Origin: Candidatus Enterococcus willemsii
GTDB taxonomy: Bacteria > Bacillota > Bacilli > Lactobacillales > Enterococcaceae
Reading direction: 5' to 3'
Assembly (NCBI RefSeq): GCF_009933335.1
Contig: NZ_MAEL01000045.1
Location: forward strand, 58,207-122,206
DNA length: 64,000 bases
Notes under the pieces: model-generated
Told to the model about the DNA's origin: nothing
Databases searched by the model: none
Seen by the model: the letters and a program-made list of their open reading frames with translations, nothing else
In this document: piece after piece, positions 1 through 8,329 of the stretch
Layout of the letters: each line of letters starts with the position of its first letter
Position numbering within the stretch: the first letter of the stretch is position 1
Made by a program: the position numbers and the translations under genes

Positions 1-145
1 AATTATTACACCTCGTAACTTGAATGAAAGCCAAAAAGAAGCTTTACGTCAATTTGCTGAAGTAAGTGGACAAAAAACAACCGAACAACAACAAGAAGGT
101 TTCTTTGATAAAGTCAAAGATGCTTTTGGTGGAAAGAAAAAATAA
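1..145 (+). CDS. dnaJ: DnaJ chaperone, C-terminal end (partial)
   Basis: Only the last 47 codons are in the window; the reading frame is open from base 2 to the TAA at 143-145. The residues (TPRNLNESQKEALRQFAEVSG, then a Q-rich stretch and a basic end FFDKVKDAFGGKKK) match the usual C-terminus of DnaJ, the Hsp40 co-chaperone that stimulates the ATPase of DnaK in the cytoplasm. None of the J domain, zinc-binding domain or substrate-binding domain is visible here, so the call rests on the tail alone. A strong terminator follows directly, so dnaJ ends its operon. Confidence 0.8.
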   Translation, partial: IITPRNLNESQKEALRQFAEVSGQKTTEQQQEGFFDKVKDAFGGKKK

Positions 146-150
146 ATAAA

Positions 151-188
151 AGCAGAAATTCTGATTAGTGGAATTTCTGCTTTTTTTA
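151..188 (+). terminator. Rho-independent terminator after dnaJ
   Basis: Perfect 11-bp stem AGCAGAAATTC (151-161) with GAATTTCTGCT (171-181), 9-nt loop, followed by a run of T. Confidence 0.9.
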
Positions 189-214
189 TTTGGGAATGTT
201 TATTAAATGACTCG

Positions 215-247
215 TTGACAAACTGTTAACTACTGTTATATACTGTT
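215..247 (+). promoter_or_regulatory. Promoter of the GntR-ABC operon with three phased ACTGTT repeats
   Basis: TTGACA (215-220), an 18-bp spacer and TATACT (239-244) form a near-consensus sigma-A promoter. The hexamer ACTGTT occurs at 222, 232 and 242, exactly 10 bp apart, across the spacer and the -10 box. This is a plausible binding site for the GntR-type regulator encoded just downstream; that link is inference. Confidence 0.6.
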
Positions 248-270
248 TATTAAAGAAGGGGGTGATTATT

Positions 271-648
271 TTGAATATTATTATTCAAAATAATTCAATG
301 ATTCCTATTTATGATCAAATTTGTAGTCAGATTAAATCATTAATCTTAAATGAGAAATTAAAAGAAAGTAGTCCACTTCCTTCAGTACGTTCGCTAGCTA
401 AAGAGTTAAAAATTAGTGCGCTAACAGTCAAAAAAGCCTATGATTTGCTAGAAAAAGAAGGATTTATTGCCACAATCCATGGAAAAGGTAGCTATGTATT
501 ACCAGTGAACCCAAATGTAAAAAAAGAAGAAATTCTGTATCAAATTCAGTTAGAGTTAGAAGGCACAATTCAAAAAGCAAGAAATTCTGGAATAACCAAA
601 AAAGAGTTATCAGAATTAGTAGAAATGCTTTTAAAGGAGGAGAGTTAA
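271..648 (+). CDS. GntR family (YtrA-type) transcriptional regulator
   Basis: A short (125 aa) DNA-binding repressor. Residues about 9-75 form a GntR winged helix-turn-helix (IYDQICSQIKSLI, LPSVRSLAKELKIS, HGKGSYV). The effector domain is only a short helical tail, the pattern of the YtrA subfamily, whose members usually control an adjacent ABC transporter operon. I start it at TTG 271, 8 bp after an AAGGGGG ribosome site; the in-frame GTG at 262 overlaps that site. It abuts the ABC ATPase gene (TAA then ATG with no gap), so it is probably an autoregulated first gene of a three-gene operon. The ligand is unknown. Confidence 0.85.
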   Translation: MNIIIQNNSMIPIYDQICSQIKSLILNEKLKESSPLPSVRSLAKELKISALTVKKAYDLLEKEGFIATIHGKGSYVLPVNPNVKKEEILYQIQLELEGTIQKARNSGITKKELSELVEMLLKEES

Positions 649-1500
649 ATGATTTCAATGCAAAATGTTCAAGTGAATTATCCGACATTTGAGTTAAATT
701 GTACGTTGGAAGTCAAGACAGGAATGATTACAGGATTAATTGGCGAAAATGGTGCGGGGAAAACAACTATATTTAAAGCATTGTTAGGTATTATTCCCAT
801 TAAATCGGGGGAAATTTTAATTGATAATGTCCCTGTTAACAAATTAACGAACAAGAAAAGAGAAAAAATTGGTACGGTCTTATCTGATGCTTTTTTTAAC
901 GGATTGTTTACGATTAAAGATATTCATCAGCTACTTAAAAAAAGTTATTCAACATATGATTCAACTTACTTTTTATCACAGTGTCAAAACTTTCGATTAC
1001 CAGACAATCAAGCTATTAAAGAGTTTTCAACTGGGATGTTAGCCAAGTTAAAAATCTTAACAGCGCTATCTCATCAATCAGACTTGTTAATTTTAGATGA
1101 GCCAACGAATGGATTAGATGTGAGTGCTCGTCATGAAATTATAGTAATTTTACAAGAATATATGGAGCAGCACCCCGAATGTTCAATTTTGATTAGCTCA
1201 CATATTTCTAGTGATTTGGAGAAAATATGTGACGATATCTATTATATAAAACAAGGAAAGATTCTCTTACATGAAGACACAGACGTATTGTTAAATACTT
1301 ATGGGATAGTAAAAGTTGATTTAGATATTTTTGAAACTATTTCACAAGATTATATTGTCTATCAAAAGAAAATGTTTTATGGATATGACTTACTAACCAA
1401 TCAGCGTTTATTCTATCAAGAAAATTATCCTCAACTTGTGATTGAGAAGCCAGGGTTAGACCAAATTTTATTAATGATTATGGAGGGGGAGCAACGATGA
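649..1500 (+). CDS. ABC transporter ATP-binding protein (YtrB-like)
   Basis: 283 aa nucleotide-binding subunit. Walker A is GENGAGKTT near residue 35, and Walker B LLILDEPTNGLD near residue 148. The signature region reads FSTGMLAKL instead of LSGGQ, a variant common in ABC-2 type exporters such as YtrB and BcrA. The C-terminal ~60 residues form an accessory tail. It overlaps the following permease gene by 4 bases (ATGA) and follows the GntR gene directly. Family knowledge suggests an envelope-stress or cell-wall-antibiotic related exporter, but the substrate cannot be read from sequence. Confidence 0.85.
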   Translation: MISMQNVQVNYPTFELNCTLEVKTGMITGLIGENGAGKTTIFKALLGIIPIKSGEILIDNVPVNKLTNKKREKIGTVLSDAFFNGLFTIKDIHQLLKKSYSTYDSTYFLSQCQNFRLPDNQAIKEFSTGMLAKLKILTALSHQSDLLILDEPTNGLDVSARHEIIVILQEYMEQHPECSILISSHISSDLEKICDDIYYIKQGKILLHEDTDVLLNTYGIVKVDLDIFETISQDYIVYQKKMFYGYDLLTNQRLFYQENYPQLVIEKPGLDQILLMIMEGEQR

Positions 1501-2150
1501 GAAGCTTATGGATGAAAGATTATCTTCTTTTGAAAAAACAATTTATGACTTATTTGATTTTTTTAGGGATTGCAATTTTTAATATATATGCAACACAATC
1601 AATTGAAATTGGTTTTTTATTTCTTAGTTTTGGTTTTGTCTCTTTGGCTGTAGCAACCCTGTATTATGATCAAGAGAATGAGGGATTGACGTATCTTTTT
1701 TCATTGCCAATCACCAAAGGTCAGTATGTTGTTCAAAAAGAATTACTTATTTTATTTTCATCATTAGTTGCTTGTTTAATAGCAACGATTCTTGCTGGTT
1801 TGGTTTCTTATATTCATTATGGATTAATGATGCCTTTGGATAAGTTGTTACTTATTATTGGTACAGCATTATTATTAGGTTGTTTTTATGGAGCTATAGT
1901 AACACCATTGTATTTAAAATTTAATAGCGAACAAGCGCGAGTAGTAATGTTTCTTACAATTGGAGGGTTCGTAGCAGTAGGATTTTTAGTTGAGAAAACA
2001 CCTATTTTGAAAGTCATTTTGGAATGGGGAGGCATACAGTTTTTAACAAGTGCGACGAGTATTCAACTATCGTTACTGCTAGTTGGTCTTTCTTTACTTG
2101 TGTCAGCTATTTCAGCTGTTATTAGCCATAAAATAATTAAAGTTTACTGA
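1497..2150 (+). CDS. ABC-2 type membrane permease
   Basis: 217 aa integral membrane protein with about six hydrophobic segments, partner of the ATPase encoded just upstream. The pattern YYDQENEGLTYLFSLPITKGQYV after the second membrane segment is the conserved cytoplasmic loop of ABC-2/YtrC-like permeases. The start overlaps the ATPase stop (ATGA), so the two are translationally coupled. A terminator follows. The complete system is regulator + ATPase + permease without a solute-binding protein, consistent with export or with a sensing/resistance role. No substrate can be assigned. Confidence 0.75.
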   Translation: MRSLWMKDYLLLKKQFMTYLIFLGIAIFNIYATQSIEIGFLFLSFGFVSLAVATLYYDQENEGLTYLFSLPITKGQYVVQKELLILFSSLVACLIATILAGLVSYIHYGLMMPLDKLLLIIGTALLLGCFYGAIVTPLYLKFNSEQARVVMFLTIGGFVAVGFLVEKTPILKVILEWGGIQFLTSATSIQLSLLLVGLSLLVSAISAVISHKIIKVY

Positions 2151-2169
2151 TATATAATCTAAAATCGAG

Positions 2170-2207
2170 AAAAGTCATCTCAGGAGAAGTAGTTGAGTTG
2201 ACTTTTT
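2170..2207 (+). terminator. Terminator of the GntR-ABC operon
   Basis: AAAAGTCATCTCA (2170-2182) pairs with TGAGTTGACTTTT (2194-2206) with one mismatch, followed by T residues. Confidence 0.8.
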
Positions 2208-2337
2208 TCGTGTTATACTTTTATTTAGTGACACAAATAAAAGTACGTCTTTACTCTTTTAGTTTGAATGTAGCATATTATCTTTTTAGCAATACGACTA
2301 GATAAGGAAAAACGAATCATTGTTGAGGAGTGTTTTC

Positions 2338-3120
2338 ATGACAAAACTTTACGCAATATCAGATATTCATGGTGAATTAGCGTGTATGGAAGAAGCATTA
2401 ATTTTAGTAGATTGGCAAGAAAAGAATTGTTTATTTCTTTTAGGAGATTATATTAATCGTGGGAATCAAGGCTGTCAGGTATTGTATCGAATCAAAGAAT
2501 TAGAAGAACTGTATCCAAGCCAAGTGACGATATTAATTGGTAATCATGAACAAATGTTTCTAGAATGGTTACAAAATAGTGAAGAATACACAGTAATGGT
2601 AGATTCTTATTTTGAAACGATCCGCTCATTTTTTAGTGATGTTGAATTTGATGAAATGAAAGAACATTTGCTATCATTAGGTGCAGTGGAAAAAATCAGT
2701 CATTTTTTTGCGCAAAAAATAACCGAAAAGCATTCTGAACTTATCAAATGGTTACGTACTAAAGAAAATAATTGGTATATTGAAACGGAAACCAATATTT
2801 ATGTCCATGCCGGAATTTTTGAGGATGAGGAATTATGGAAAGTCGCAACGACTAAAGATGAATTTGTTTGGAAATACCCTGCAGAAACTGGGAAATTTTA
2901 TAAAAATATTATTGCAGGTCATATTGGTACAACCGAAATCGCGAAAAATCAAACGTTTTTAGGGCAAGTATTTTTTGATGGAAAGAGTCATTTTTATATT
3001 GATGGGGAGACAAATAAGAGTCGAATTGTTCCTGTGTTGGTTTATGATACAGAGACGGAAATGTTTACGAGTTATTTGTATGATGATGGTTGCTGGCGTG
3101 AGTATATCGTAAAGAAATAA
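2338..3120 (+). CDS. Metallophosphoesterase, PPP family (serine/threonine or Ap4A phosphatase-like)
   Basis: 260 aa cytoplasmic enzyme. The three metal-binding motifs of the PPP superfamily are visible: SDIHGE near residue 8, GDYINRG near residue 36, and GNHEQ near residue 65, with VHAG and GHIG further on supplying histidines. Members hydrolyse phosphoprotein or dinucleoside polyphosphate phosphoesters; which applies here cannot be told. An upstream TTG at 2320 is in frame, but ATG 2338 sits 7 bp after GAGGAG and is preferred. It is a single-gene unit, convergent with glnQ and sharing a bidirectional terminator with it. Confidence 0.8.
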   Translation: MTKLYAISDIHGELACMEEALILVDWQEKNCLFLLGDYINRGNQGCQVLYRIKELEELYPSQVTILIGNHEQMFLEWLQNSEEYTVMVDSYFETIRSFFSDVEFDEMKEHLLSLGAVEKISHFFAQKITEKHSELIKWLRTKENNWYIETETNIYVHAGIFEDEELWKVATTKDEFVWKYPAETGKFYKNIIAGHIGTTEIAKNQTFLGQVFFDGKSHFYIDGETNKSRIVPVLVYDTETEMFTSYLYDDGCWREYIVKK

Positions 3121-3146
3121 AATCGGAATCATCTTAAGAAAATACA

Positions 3147-3184
3147 AAAAAGCCATTCTTTCAAAACTGAAAGAATGGCTTTTT
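3147..3184. terminator. Bidirectional terminator between phosphatase gene and glnQ
   Basis: Perfect 16-bp stem AAAAAGCCATTCTTTC (3147-3162) with its complement at 3169-3184, flanked by A and T runs so it can act on both strands; it ends 2 bp from the glnQ stop. Confidence 0.9.
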
Positions 3185-3185
3185 A

Positions 3186-3923
3186 TCAAATATTCAATAC
3201 TTTATTTAAAAAGTCTTTTGTTCGTTCGTGTTGTGGGTTACCGAAGATTTCTTCTGGAGTACCATCTTCAAGGAAATTACCGCCATCGATGAACATGACA
3301 CGATTGGCTACTTCTTTAGCAAATCCCATTTCATGTGTCACGATAACCATGGTCATTCCTTGTTTAGCAAGCTTTTTCATAACGTTTAGTACATCGCCGA
3401 CCATTTCAGGGTCAAGAGCTGATGTTGGTTCATCAAACAGCATGATGTCTGGATTCATTGCTAGGGCTCTTGCGATAGCCACACGTTGTTTTTGACCACC
3501 TGATAAGTTATCAGGATACATATCTTTTTTATCTGCTAAACCAACTGTTTCTAAGAGTTTGATGGCTTGTTCTTCCGCCTCTTTTTTTGATGTTCCTCGT
3601 AAATCTGTTGGTGCTAACGTAATATTTTCTAAGACAGATAGATGTGGGAACAAATTGAAATGTTGGAAAACCATTCCGATATGCTGACGTACTTCATTAA
3701 TGTTTGTATTCTTATCCATTAAATGTGCACCATCAACAATAATATCACCGCTAGTAGGATCTTCTAAACGATTTAAGCAACGTAAAAAGGTAGATTTACC
3801 TGAACCAGAAGGACCAATAATACAAACGACATCGCCTTCTTTAATGGATGTGTTGATGTTGTTTAATACGGTATTGTCACCGTACTTTTTGACTAGATTT
3901 TCAACAAGAATTTTTTCTTTCAT
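3186..3923 (-). CDS. glnQ: Glutamine ABC transporter ATP-binding protein
   Basis: 245 aa ATPase of the polar amino acid (GlnQ/HisP) class that powers import by the membrane protein encoded upstream. Visible motifs: Walker [10 protein letters not shown] (~37), Q-loop [10 protein letters not shown] (~86), signature LSGGQKQR (~140), Walker [13 protein letters not shown] (~160) and the H-loop [11 protein letters not shown] at 3923 lies one base after the glnP stop, so the two are cotranscribed and probably coupled. With glnP this makes the full Lactococcus-type GlnPQ importer of glutamine/glutamate. Confidence 0.93.
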   Translation of the reverse strand: MKEKILVENLVKKYGDNTVLNNINTSIKEGDVVCIIGPSGSGKSTFLRCLNRLEDPTSGDIIVDGAHLMDKNTNINEVRQHIGMVFQHFNLFPHLSVLENITLAPTDLRGTSKKEAEEQAIKLLETVGLADKKDMYPDNLSGGQKQRVAIARALAMNPDIMLFDEPTSALDPEMVGDVLNVMKKLAKQGMTMVIVTHEMGFAKEVANRVMFIDGGNFLEDGTPEEIFGNPQHERTKDFLNKVLNI

Positions 3924-3924
3924 C

Positions 3925-6075
3925 TTAGTTCACCTTCTTTTCTAACACTTTGGCAAATTTAGTTAAGGCAGTAATTACAACAAGGTATAAAATAGCAATA
4001 ATTAGGTAAACGTATGTTGTTTGCATTGTTCTTGCAACAATGATTTTACCTGTTTGTAGTAATTCTACCACACCGATAACGGAAATAATGGTTGTATCTT
4101 TCAATGAAATGACAAATTGATTCACGAAAGAAGGGATCATAATTTTAATAGCTTGTGGTAAAACGATTTTTTGCATTGTTCGATTATATGAAAGTCCCAA
4201 GCTTCGTGAGGCTTCCATTTGTCCGACTGGTACGGCGTTGATTCCTCCACGAACAATCTCTGCGATATACGCACTGGCGTTTAAGGTTAAGGTAATGACC
4301 CCAGCGGTAAAGTCTGGAATAGTGACGCCAATTGCATCAGATAATCCAAAGAAGATAAAGAATGCAAGTACCATCATTGGAATACCGCGGATGATATCAA
4401 CATAAATAGATGCAAAAATTCGTAATGGTTTAATAGGGGCCACACTGAATAACCCAATGATAACACCTACAACTAATGCTAATGCAAATGAAATTAAAGC
4501 AAGTGCAATTGTTTTACCTAAACCAGTTAATAGAATTTTATAGTTATTTTTGATTAAACCGACAAAGGTAGATTCATCAGTTTTTGATTCGGCTTTGCCG
4601 TCTTTAATATAGCGAGATAGAATCTCATCGTATTCGCCTGTACGTTTCATTTCAGCAAGTGCTTCGTTAAACATTTCAATTAATTCTGGGTTTTGGCCTT
4701 TCTTCACTGCAAAGCCATATTCGCCACCAGTTTCGCGTTCGATAGGTGTTTCTAATGCTTGTCCTTGTGCAATAGCGTAGCCAATAACAGGGTAGTCATC
4801 CATTAAGGCATCTACGGCACCTACGCGAACAGCGTCGTATAATTGATCGGCTGCGTCATAGTATTTAATTGTATAATTGTATTTTTCTTTATTTTGTTCT
4901 AGGAAGTCCGCACTTTCTGTTCCAACTTTAGCACCAACTTTTTTGCCGGATAAATCTTTATATGAGGTAATATCTTCATTACCAGCTTTGACAGCTAGTT
5001 GAATACCACTTTCAAAATATGAATTTGAAAAGTCAAATGTGTTGCGGCGTTCATCGGTCATAGTCATTCCTGCAATCATACCATCCGCTTGATTGCCTTC
5101 AACAGCTTGGACAGCACCAGAGAAGCCAATGTGATTGAAACGAACATTGAATCCTTGTAATTCAGCTGCACGATTGACTAAATCAACGTCAATCCCGACA
5201 TATTGATTGTTTTCATCTTGAAATTCAAATGGCGCAAATGCTGAATCGCTAGCAATCACGTATAAATCTTTTTTAGGTTCAATTTTTATCATTTCGCCAC
5301 CATCATCTGAAGTACCAGAAGTGATGTAACGGTCAACAATTTTTTTATACTCACCAGAGTCTTTTAATTTTTTTAGTCCAGCATTGAATTTTTCTAATAG
5401 TTCTTTGTTTTCACCTTTTTTTACAGCAAAACCGTAAGAATTTCCTTCTTGTGGTTCACCAATTAATTTTAAAGGCTCACCTTGGTTGATAGCATATCCC
5501 AATACAGGTAAGTCATCGAATACAGCTGCGACGGTTCCGTTTTTGGCCGCACCATAAAGACCAGTTGCATCATCGTAGTTTTTAATATCAAAGCCATATC
5601 TATCCTTGTTGTCTTCTAGGAAAGTTGCGCTCTCTGTCCCAACTTTAGCACCGACTGTTTTTCCTTCTAAATCTTCAAATGATTTGATATCCTTGTTGTC
5701 TTCTGGAACAGCCATTTGAATGCCGCTGTCGAAATAAGGATCAGAAAAATCGAAGCTTTTCTGTCTTTCTTCGGTGATACTCATTCCTGCAATCATCGCA
5801 TCTAATTGATTTGATTGTACGCCTTGAACAGACGAGTCAAAACCGAGTGGACGTAAATCAACTTCAAATCCTTGATCTTCTGCGATGGTTTTTAATAAAT
5901 CAATATCAATTCCGATGTACTCGTTATTTTCGTCACGAAATTCAAATGGTGCGAATGTCGTATCAGTACCAATCTTATATGTTTTTTCTTCAGCAAATGT
6001 TGTTTTTCCTGTGAAGAGAAAAAGTGACATCAGTAGCGAAAAAAATGAAATGAAAATTGCTTTTCTTTTCTTCAT
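3925..6075 (-). CDS. glnP: Glutamine/glutamate ABC transporter: two substrate-binding domains fused to permease
   Basis: 716 aa membrane protein. Residues 1-29 are a signal sequence; two family-3 solute-binding domains follow in tandem (about 30-255 and 268-500). They are clear duplicates: both contain [44 protein letters not shown] and GAKVGTES. Residues ~510-716 are the transmembrane domain with the EAA-type loop [17 protein letters not shown]. This layout and length match Lactococcus GlnP, where a homodimer presents four binding domains on the cell surface. It forms an operon with glnQ. The promoter is read from the minus strand at 6111-6140. Confidence 0.92.
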   Translation of the reverse strand: MKKRKAIFISFFSLLMSLFLFTGKTTFAEEKTYKIGTDTTFAPFEFRDENNEYIGIDIDLLKTIAEDQGFEVDLRPLGFDSSVQGVQSNQLDAMIAGMSITEERQKSFDFSDPYFDSGIQMAVPEDNKDIKSFEDLEGKTVGAKVGTESATFLEDNKDRYGFDIKNYDDATGLYGAAKNGTVAAVFDDLPVLGYAINQGEPLKLIGEPQEGNSYGFAVKKGENKELLEKFNAGLKKLKDSGEYKKIVDRYITSGTSDDGGEMIKIEPKKDLYVIASDSAFAPFEFQDENNQYVGIDVDLVNRAAELQGFNVRFNHIGFSGAVQAVEGNQADGMIAGMTMTDERRNTFDFSNSYFESGIQLAVKAGNEDITSYKDLSGKKVGAKVGTESADFLEQNKEKYNYTIKYYDAADQLYDAVRVGAVDALMDDYPVIGYAIAQGQALETPIERETGGEYGFAVKKGQNPELIEMFNEALAEMKRTGEYDEILSRYIKDGKAESKTDESTFVGLIKNNYKILLTGLGKTIALALISFALALVVGVIIGLFSVAPIKPLRIFASIYVDIIRGIPMMVLAFFIFFGLSDAIGVTIPDFTAGVITLTLNASAYIAEIVRGGINAVPVGQMEASRSLGLSYNRTMQKIVLPQAIKIMIPSFVNQFVISLKDTTIISVIGVVELLQTGKIIVARTMQTTYVYLIIAILYLVVITALTKFAKVLEKKVN

Positions 6076-6110
6076 AAATAAATCCCCCTATAGTTTTTTG
6101 ATGTTATAAA

Positions 6111-6140
6111 ATTATATATCAAAGTTTTTAAAGGAAGCAA
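6111..6140 (-). promoter_or_regulatory. Probable glnPQ promoter
   Basis: On the minus strand TTGCTT (6140-6135), an 18-bp spacer and TATAAT (6116-6111). The start codon of glnP is about 35 bp further downstream. Confidence 0.55.
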
Positions 6141-6250
6141 GGGTTTCGCCATTTTCTAATGAAAAAAGTTCCGTGTTTCTTACAAGAGATGTTAGAAATG
6201 GTAACATTTTTTTGAAATACATAAAAAAATAGTTAAAAAGTAATAAAAAT

Positions 6251-6268
6251 AGCGAAAGTATGTTCGCT
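6251..6268 (+). promoter_or_regulatory. LexA (SOS) box upstream of uvrB
   Basis: CGAAAGTATGTTCG (6253-6266) differs in one base from the Gram-positive LexA/DinR consensus CGAAC-N4-GTTCG and sits in a longer dyad AGCGAA-N6-TTCGCT (6251-6268). It lies just upstream of a TAAAAT -10 candidate (6273-6278), so bound LexA would block uvrBA transcription. Confidence 0.8.
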
Positions 6269-6329
6269 GTGTTAAAATATAAGAGCAGATTATTGTTTGA
6301 ATTACGAAACAGAAAGAAGGAGTACCTCT

Positions 6330-8315
6330 ATGTTTGAAAGAGAAACATCTCGTCAATTTGAGTTGGTTTCTAAATATGAACCAGCAGGAGATCAACCGGA
6401 AGCAATTCGGGAATTGACAGAAGGCGTGCTTGAAGATAAAAAAGCGCAAATTTTACTTGGTGCAACAGGGACAGGTAAAACTTATACGATTTCAAATGTC
6501 ATTCAAAATGTGAATAAACCAACGTTAATTATTGCTCACAACAAAACACTCGCCGGTCAACTATATGGCGAATTTAAAGAGTTTTTTCCAAATAATGCCG
6601 TTGAATATTTTGTTAGTTATTATGATTATTATCAACCAGAAGCATATGTTCCTTCGAGTGACACATACATTGAAAAAGACTCCAGTATTAATGATGAAAT
6701 TGATAAGCTACGCCATTCGGCGACTAGTGCTTTGCTAGAACGGAATGATGTAATTGTTGTGGCATCTGTTTCTTGTATTTTTGGTTTAGGTTCACCACTC
6801 GAATATCAAAAGCAAGTAGTTTCTCTTCGTGTTGGTATGGAGATTAGTCGGGATGCTTTATTGCGTTCATTAATCGAAATTCAATTTGAGCGTAACGACA
6901 TTGATTTTCAACGTGGACGTTTCCGTGTACGTGGTGATGTTGTGGAAATTTTCCCTGCATCTCGAGATGAACGTGCACTACGGGTCGAGTTTTTTGGTGA
7001 TGAAATTGATCGGATTCGTGAAGTGGATGCTTTGACAGGGGAAATTTTAAGTGAGACGGAACATGTATCAATTTTCCCGGCAACACATTTCTTAACTGAT
7101 GGGGATCATTTAGAGCATGCGATTGCTTCGATTCAAGCCGAGTTAGATATGCGTCTAGCTATTTTGAAAGAAAATAATCAACTCTTAGAAGCTCAACGCT
7201 TAGAGCAACGTACCAATTACGATATTGAAATGTTGAGAGAAATGGGTTATACATCAGGAATTGAAAACTATTCACGTCATATGGATGGCCGAAAAGAAGG
7301 CGAACCACCTTATACATTACTCGATTTCTTCCCAAAAGATTATTTAATTGTTATTGATGAATCACATGTAACGATGCCACAAATTCGTGGAATGTACAAT
7401 GGGGACCGTGCGAGAAAGCAAATGTTAGTTGATTACGGCTTCCGTTTGCCTTCAGCTTTGGATAATCGCCCGTTGCGTTTAGAGGAATTTGAAGAACGTG
7501 TCAATCAAATTATTTATGTTTCTGCGACTCCGGGTCCTTATGAGCATGAGCAAACAGATACAGTGGTACAACAAATTATTCGTCCAACTGGGTTATTGGA
7601 TCCAGTCATTGAAGTTCGTCCAATTATGGGGCAAATTGATGATTTAGTGGGCGAGATTAATGAACGTACAGAACGTAATGAACGGGTTTTTGTTACAACG
7701 TTGACTAAAAAAATGTCAGAAGACTTAACAGATTATTTCAAAGAACTAGGCATCAAAGTCAAGTATTTGCATAGTGATATTAAAACACTTGAACGAACGG
7801 AAATTATTCGTGATTTACGTTTAGGCGAGTTTGATGTGTTGGTGGGTATTAACTTGTTACGTGAAGGATTGGATGTTCCTGAAGTATCGTTAGTGGCTAT
7901 TTTAGATGCTGATAAAGAAGGCTTTTTACGTAGCGAACGTTCACTAGTGCAAACAATTGGACGGGCCGCGCGAAATGCAGAAGGAAAAGTCATTATGTAC
8001 GCTGATAAAATCACCGATTCAATGCAACGTGCGATGGATGAGACTTCCCGTCGACGTGAGATTCAACAAGCGTACAATAAAGAACACGGCATTGAACCGA
8101 AAACAATCATTAAAGAAATTCGCGAGTTAATCTCAATTTCGAAAGTTGCTGAAGAAGTTGCAGATTATGAAGTAAATTCATATGAAGAATTATCGAAAGA
8201 GGAAAAAGAATTGCTACTACTTAAATTAGAAAAAGAAATGCGAGAAGCTGCCAAAGCGTTAGACTTTGAAAAAGCAGCTACTCTGCGTGATACGATTCTA
8301 GAATTAAAAGCATAG
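6330..8315 (+). CDS. uvrB: Excinuclease ABC subunit B
   Basis: 661 aa damage-verifying helicase-like subunit of nucleotide excision repair. Walker A GATGTGKT lies near residue 45, the beta-hairpin [12 protein letters not shown] near 97, helicase motifs DESHVTMPQ and [10 protein letters not shown] further on, and a C-terminal UVR domain (about 620-655, [16 protein letters not shown]) binds UvrC. ATG 6330 follows an AAGGAG site; an in-frame TTG at 6297 has none. It is first in the uvrB-uvrA operon (14-bp gap) and is preceded by a LexA box, so DNA damage should induce it. Confidence 0.97.
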   Translation: MFERETSRQFELVSKYEPAGDQPEAIRELTEGVLEDKKAQILLGATGTGKTYTISNVIQNVNKPTLIIAHNKTLAGQLYGEFKEFFPNNAVEYFVSYYDYYQPEAYVPSSDTYIEKDSSINDEIDKLRHSATSALLERNDVIVVASVSCIFGLGSPLEYQKQVVSLRVGMEISRDALLRSLIEIQFERNDIDFQRGRFRVRGDVVEIFPASRDERALRVEFFGDEIDRIREVDALTGEILSETEHVSIFPATHFLTDGDHLEHAIASIQAELDMRLAILKENNQLLEAQRLEQRTNYDIEMLREMGYTSGIENYSRHMDGRKEGEPPYTLLDFFPKDYLIVIDESHVTMPQIRGMYNGDRARKQMLVDYGFRLPSALDNRPLRLEEFEERVNQIIYVSATPGPYEHEQTDTVVQQIIRPTGLLDPVIEVRPIMGQIDDLVGEINERTERNERVFVTTLTKKMSEDLTDYFKELGIKVKYLHSDIKTLERTEIIRDLRLGEFDVLVGINLLREGLDVPEVSLVAILDADKEGFLRSERSLVQTIGRAARNAEGKVIMYADKITDSMQRAMDETSRRREIQQAYNKEHGIEPKTIIKEIRELISISKVAEEVADYEVNSYEELSKEEKELLLLKLEKEMREAAKALDFEKAATLRDTILELKA

Positions 8316-8329
8316 TCAGGAGGAAAAAA

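Noticed and set aside
3925..6075. Internal DNA repeat in glnP as a possible mobile or recombining element
   Set aside because: The similarity is at protein level between two binding domains and is the known architecture of this permease family.
6076..6250. Riboswitch or small RNA upstream of glnP
   Set aside because: The space holds promoter boxes and A/T-rich sequence but no stable paired structure on either strand.
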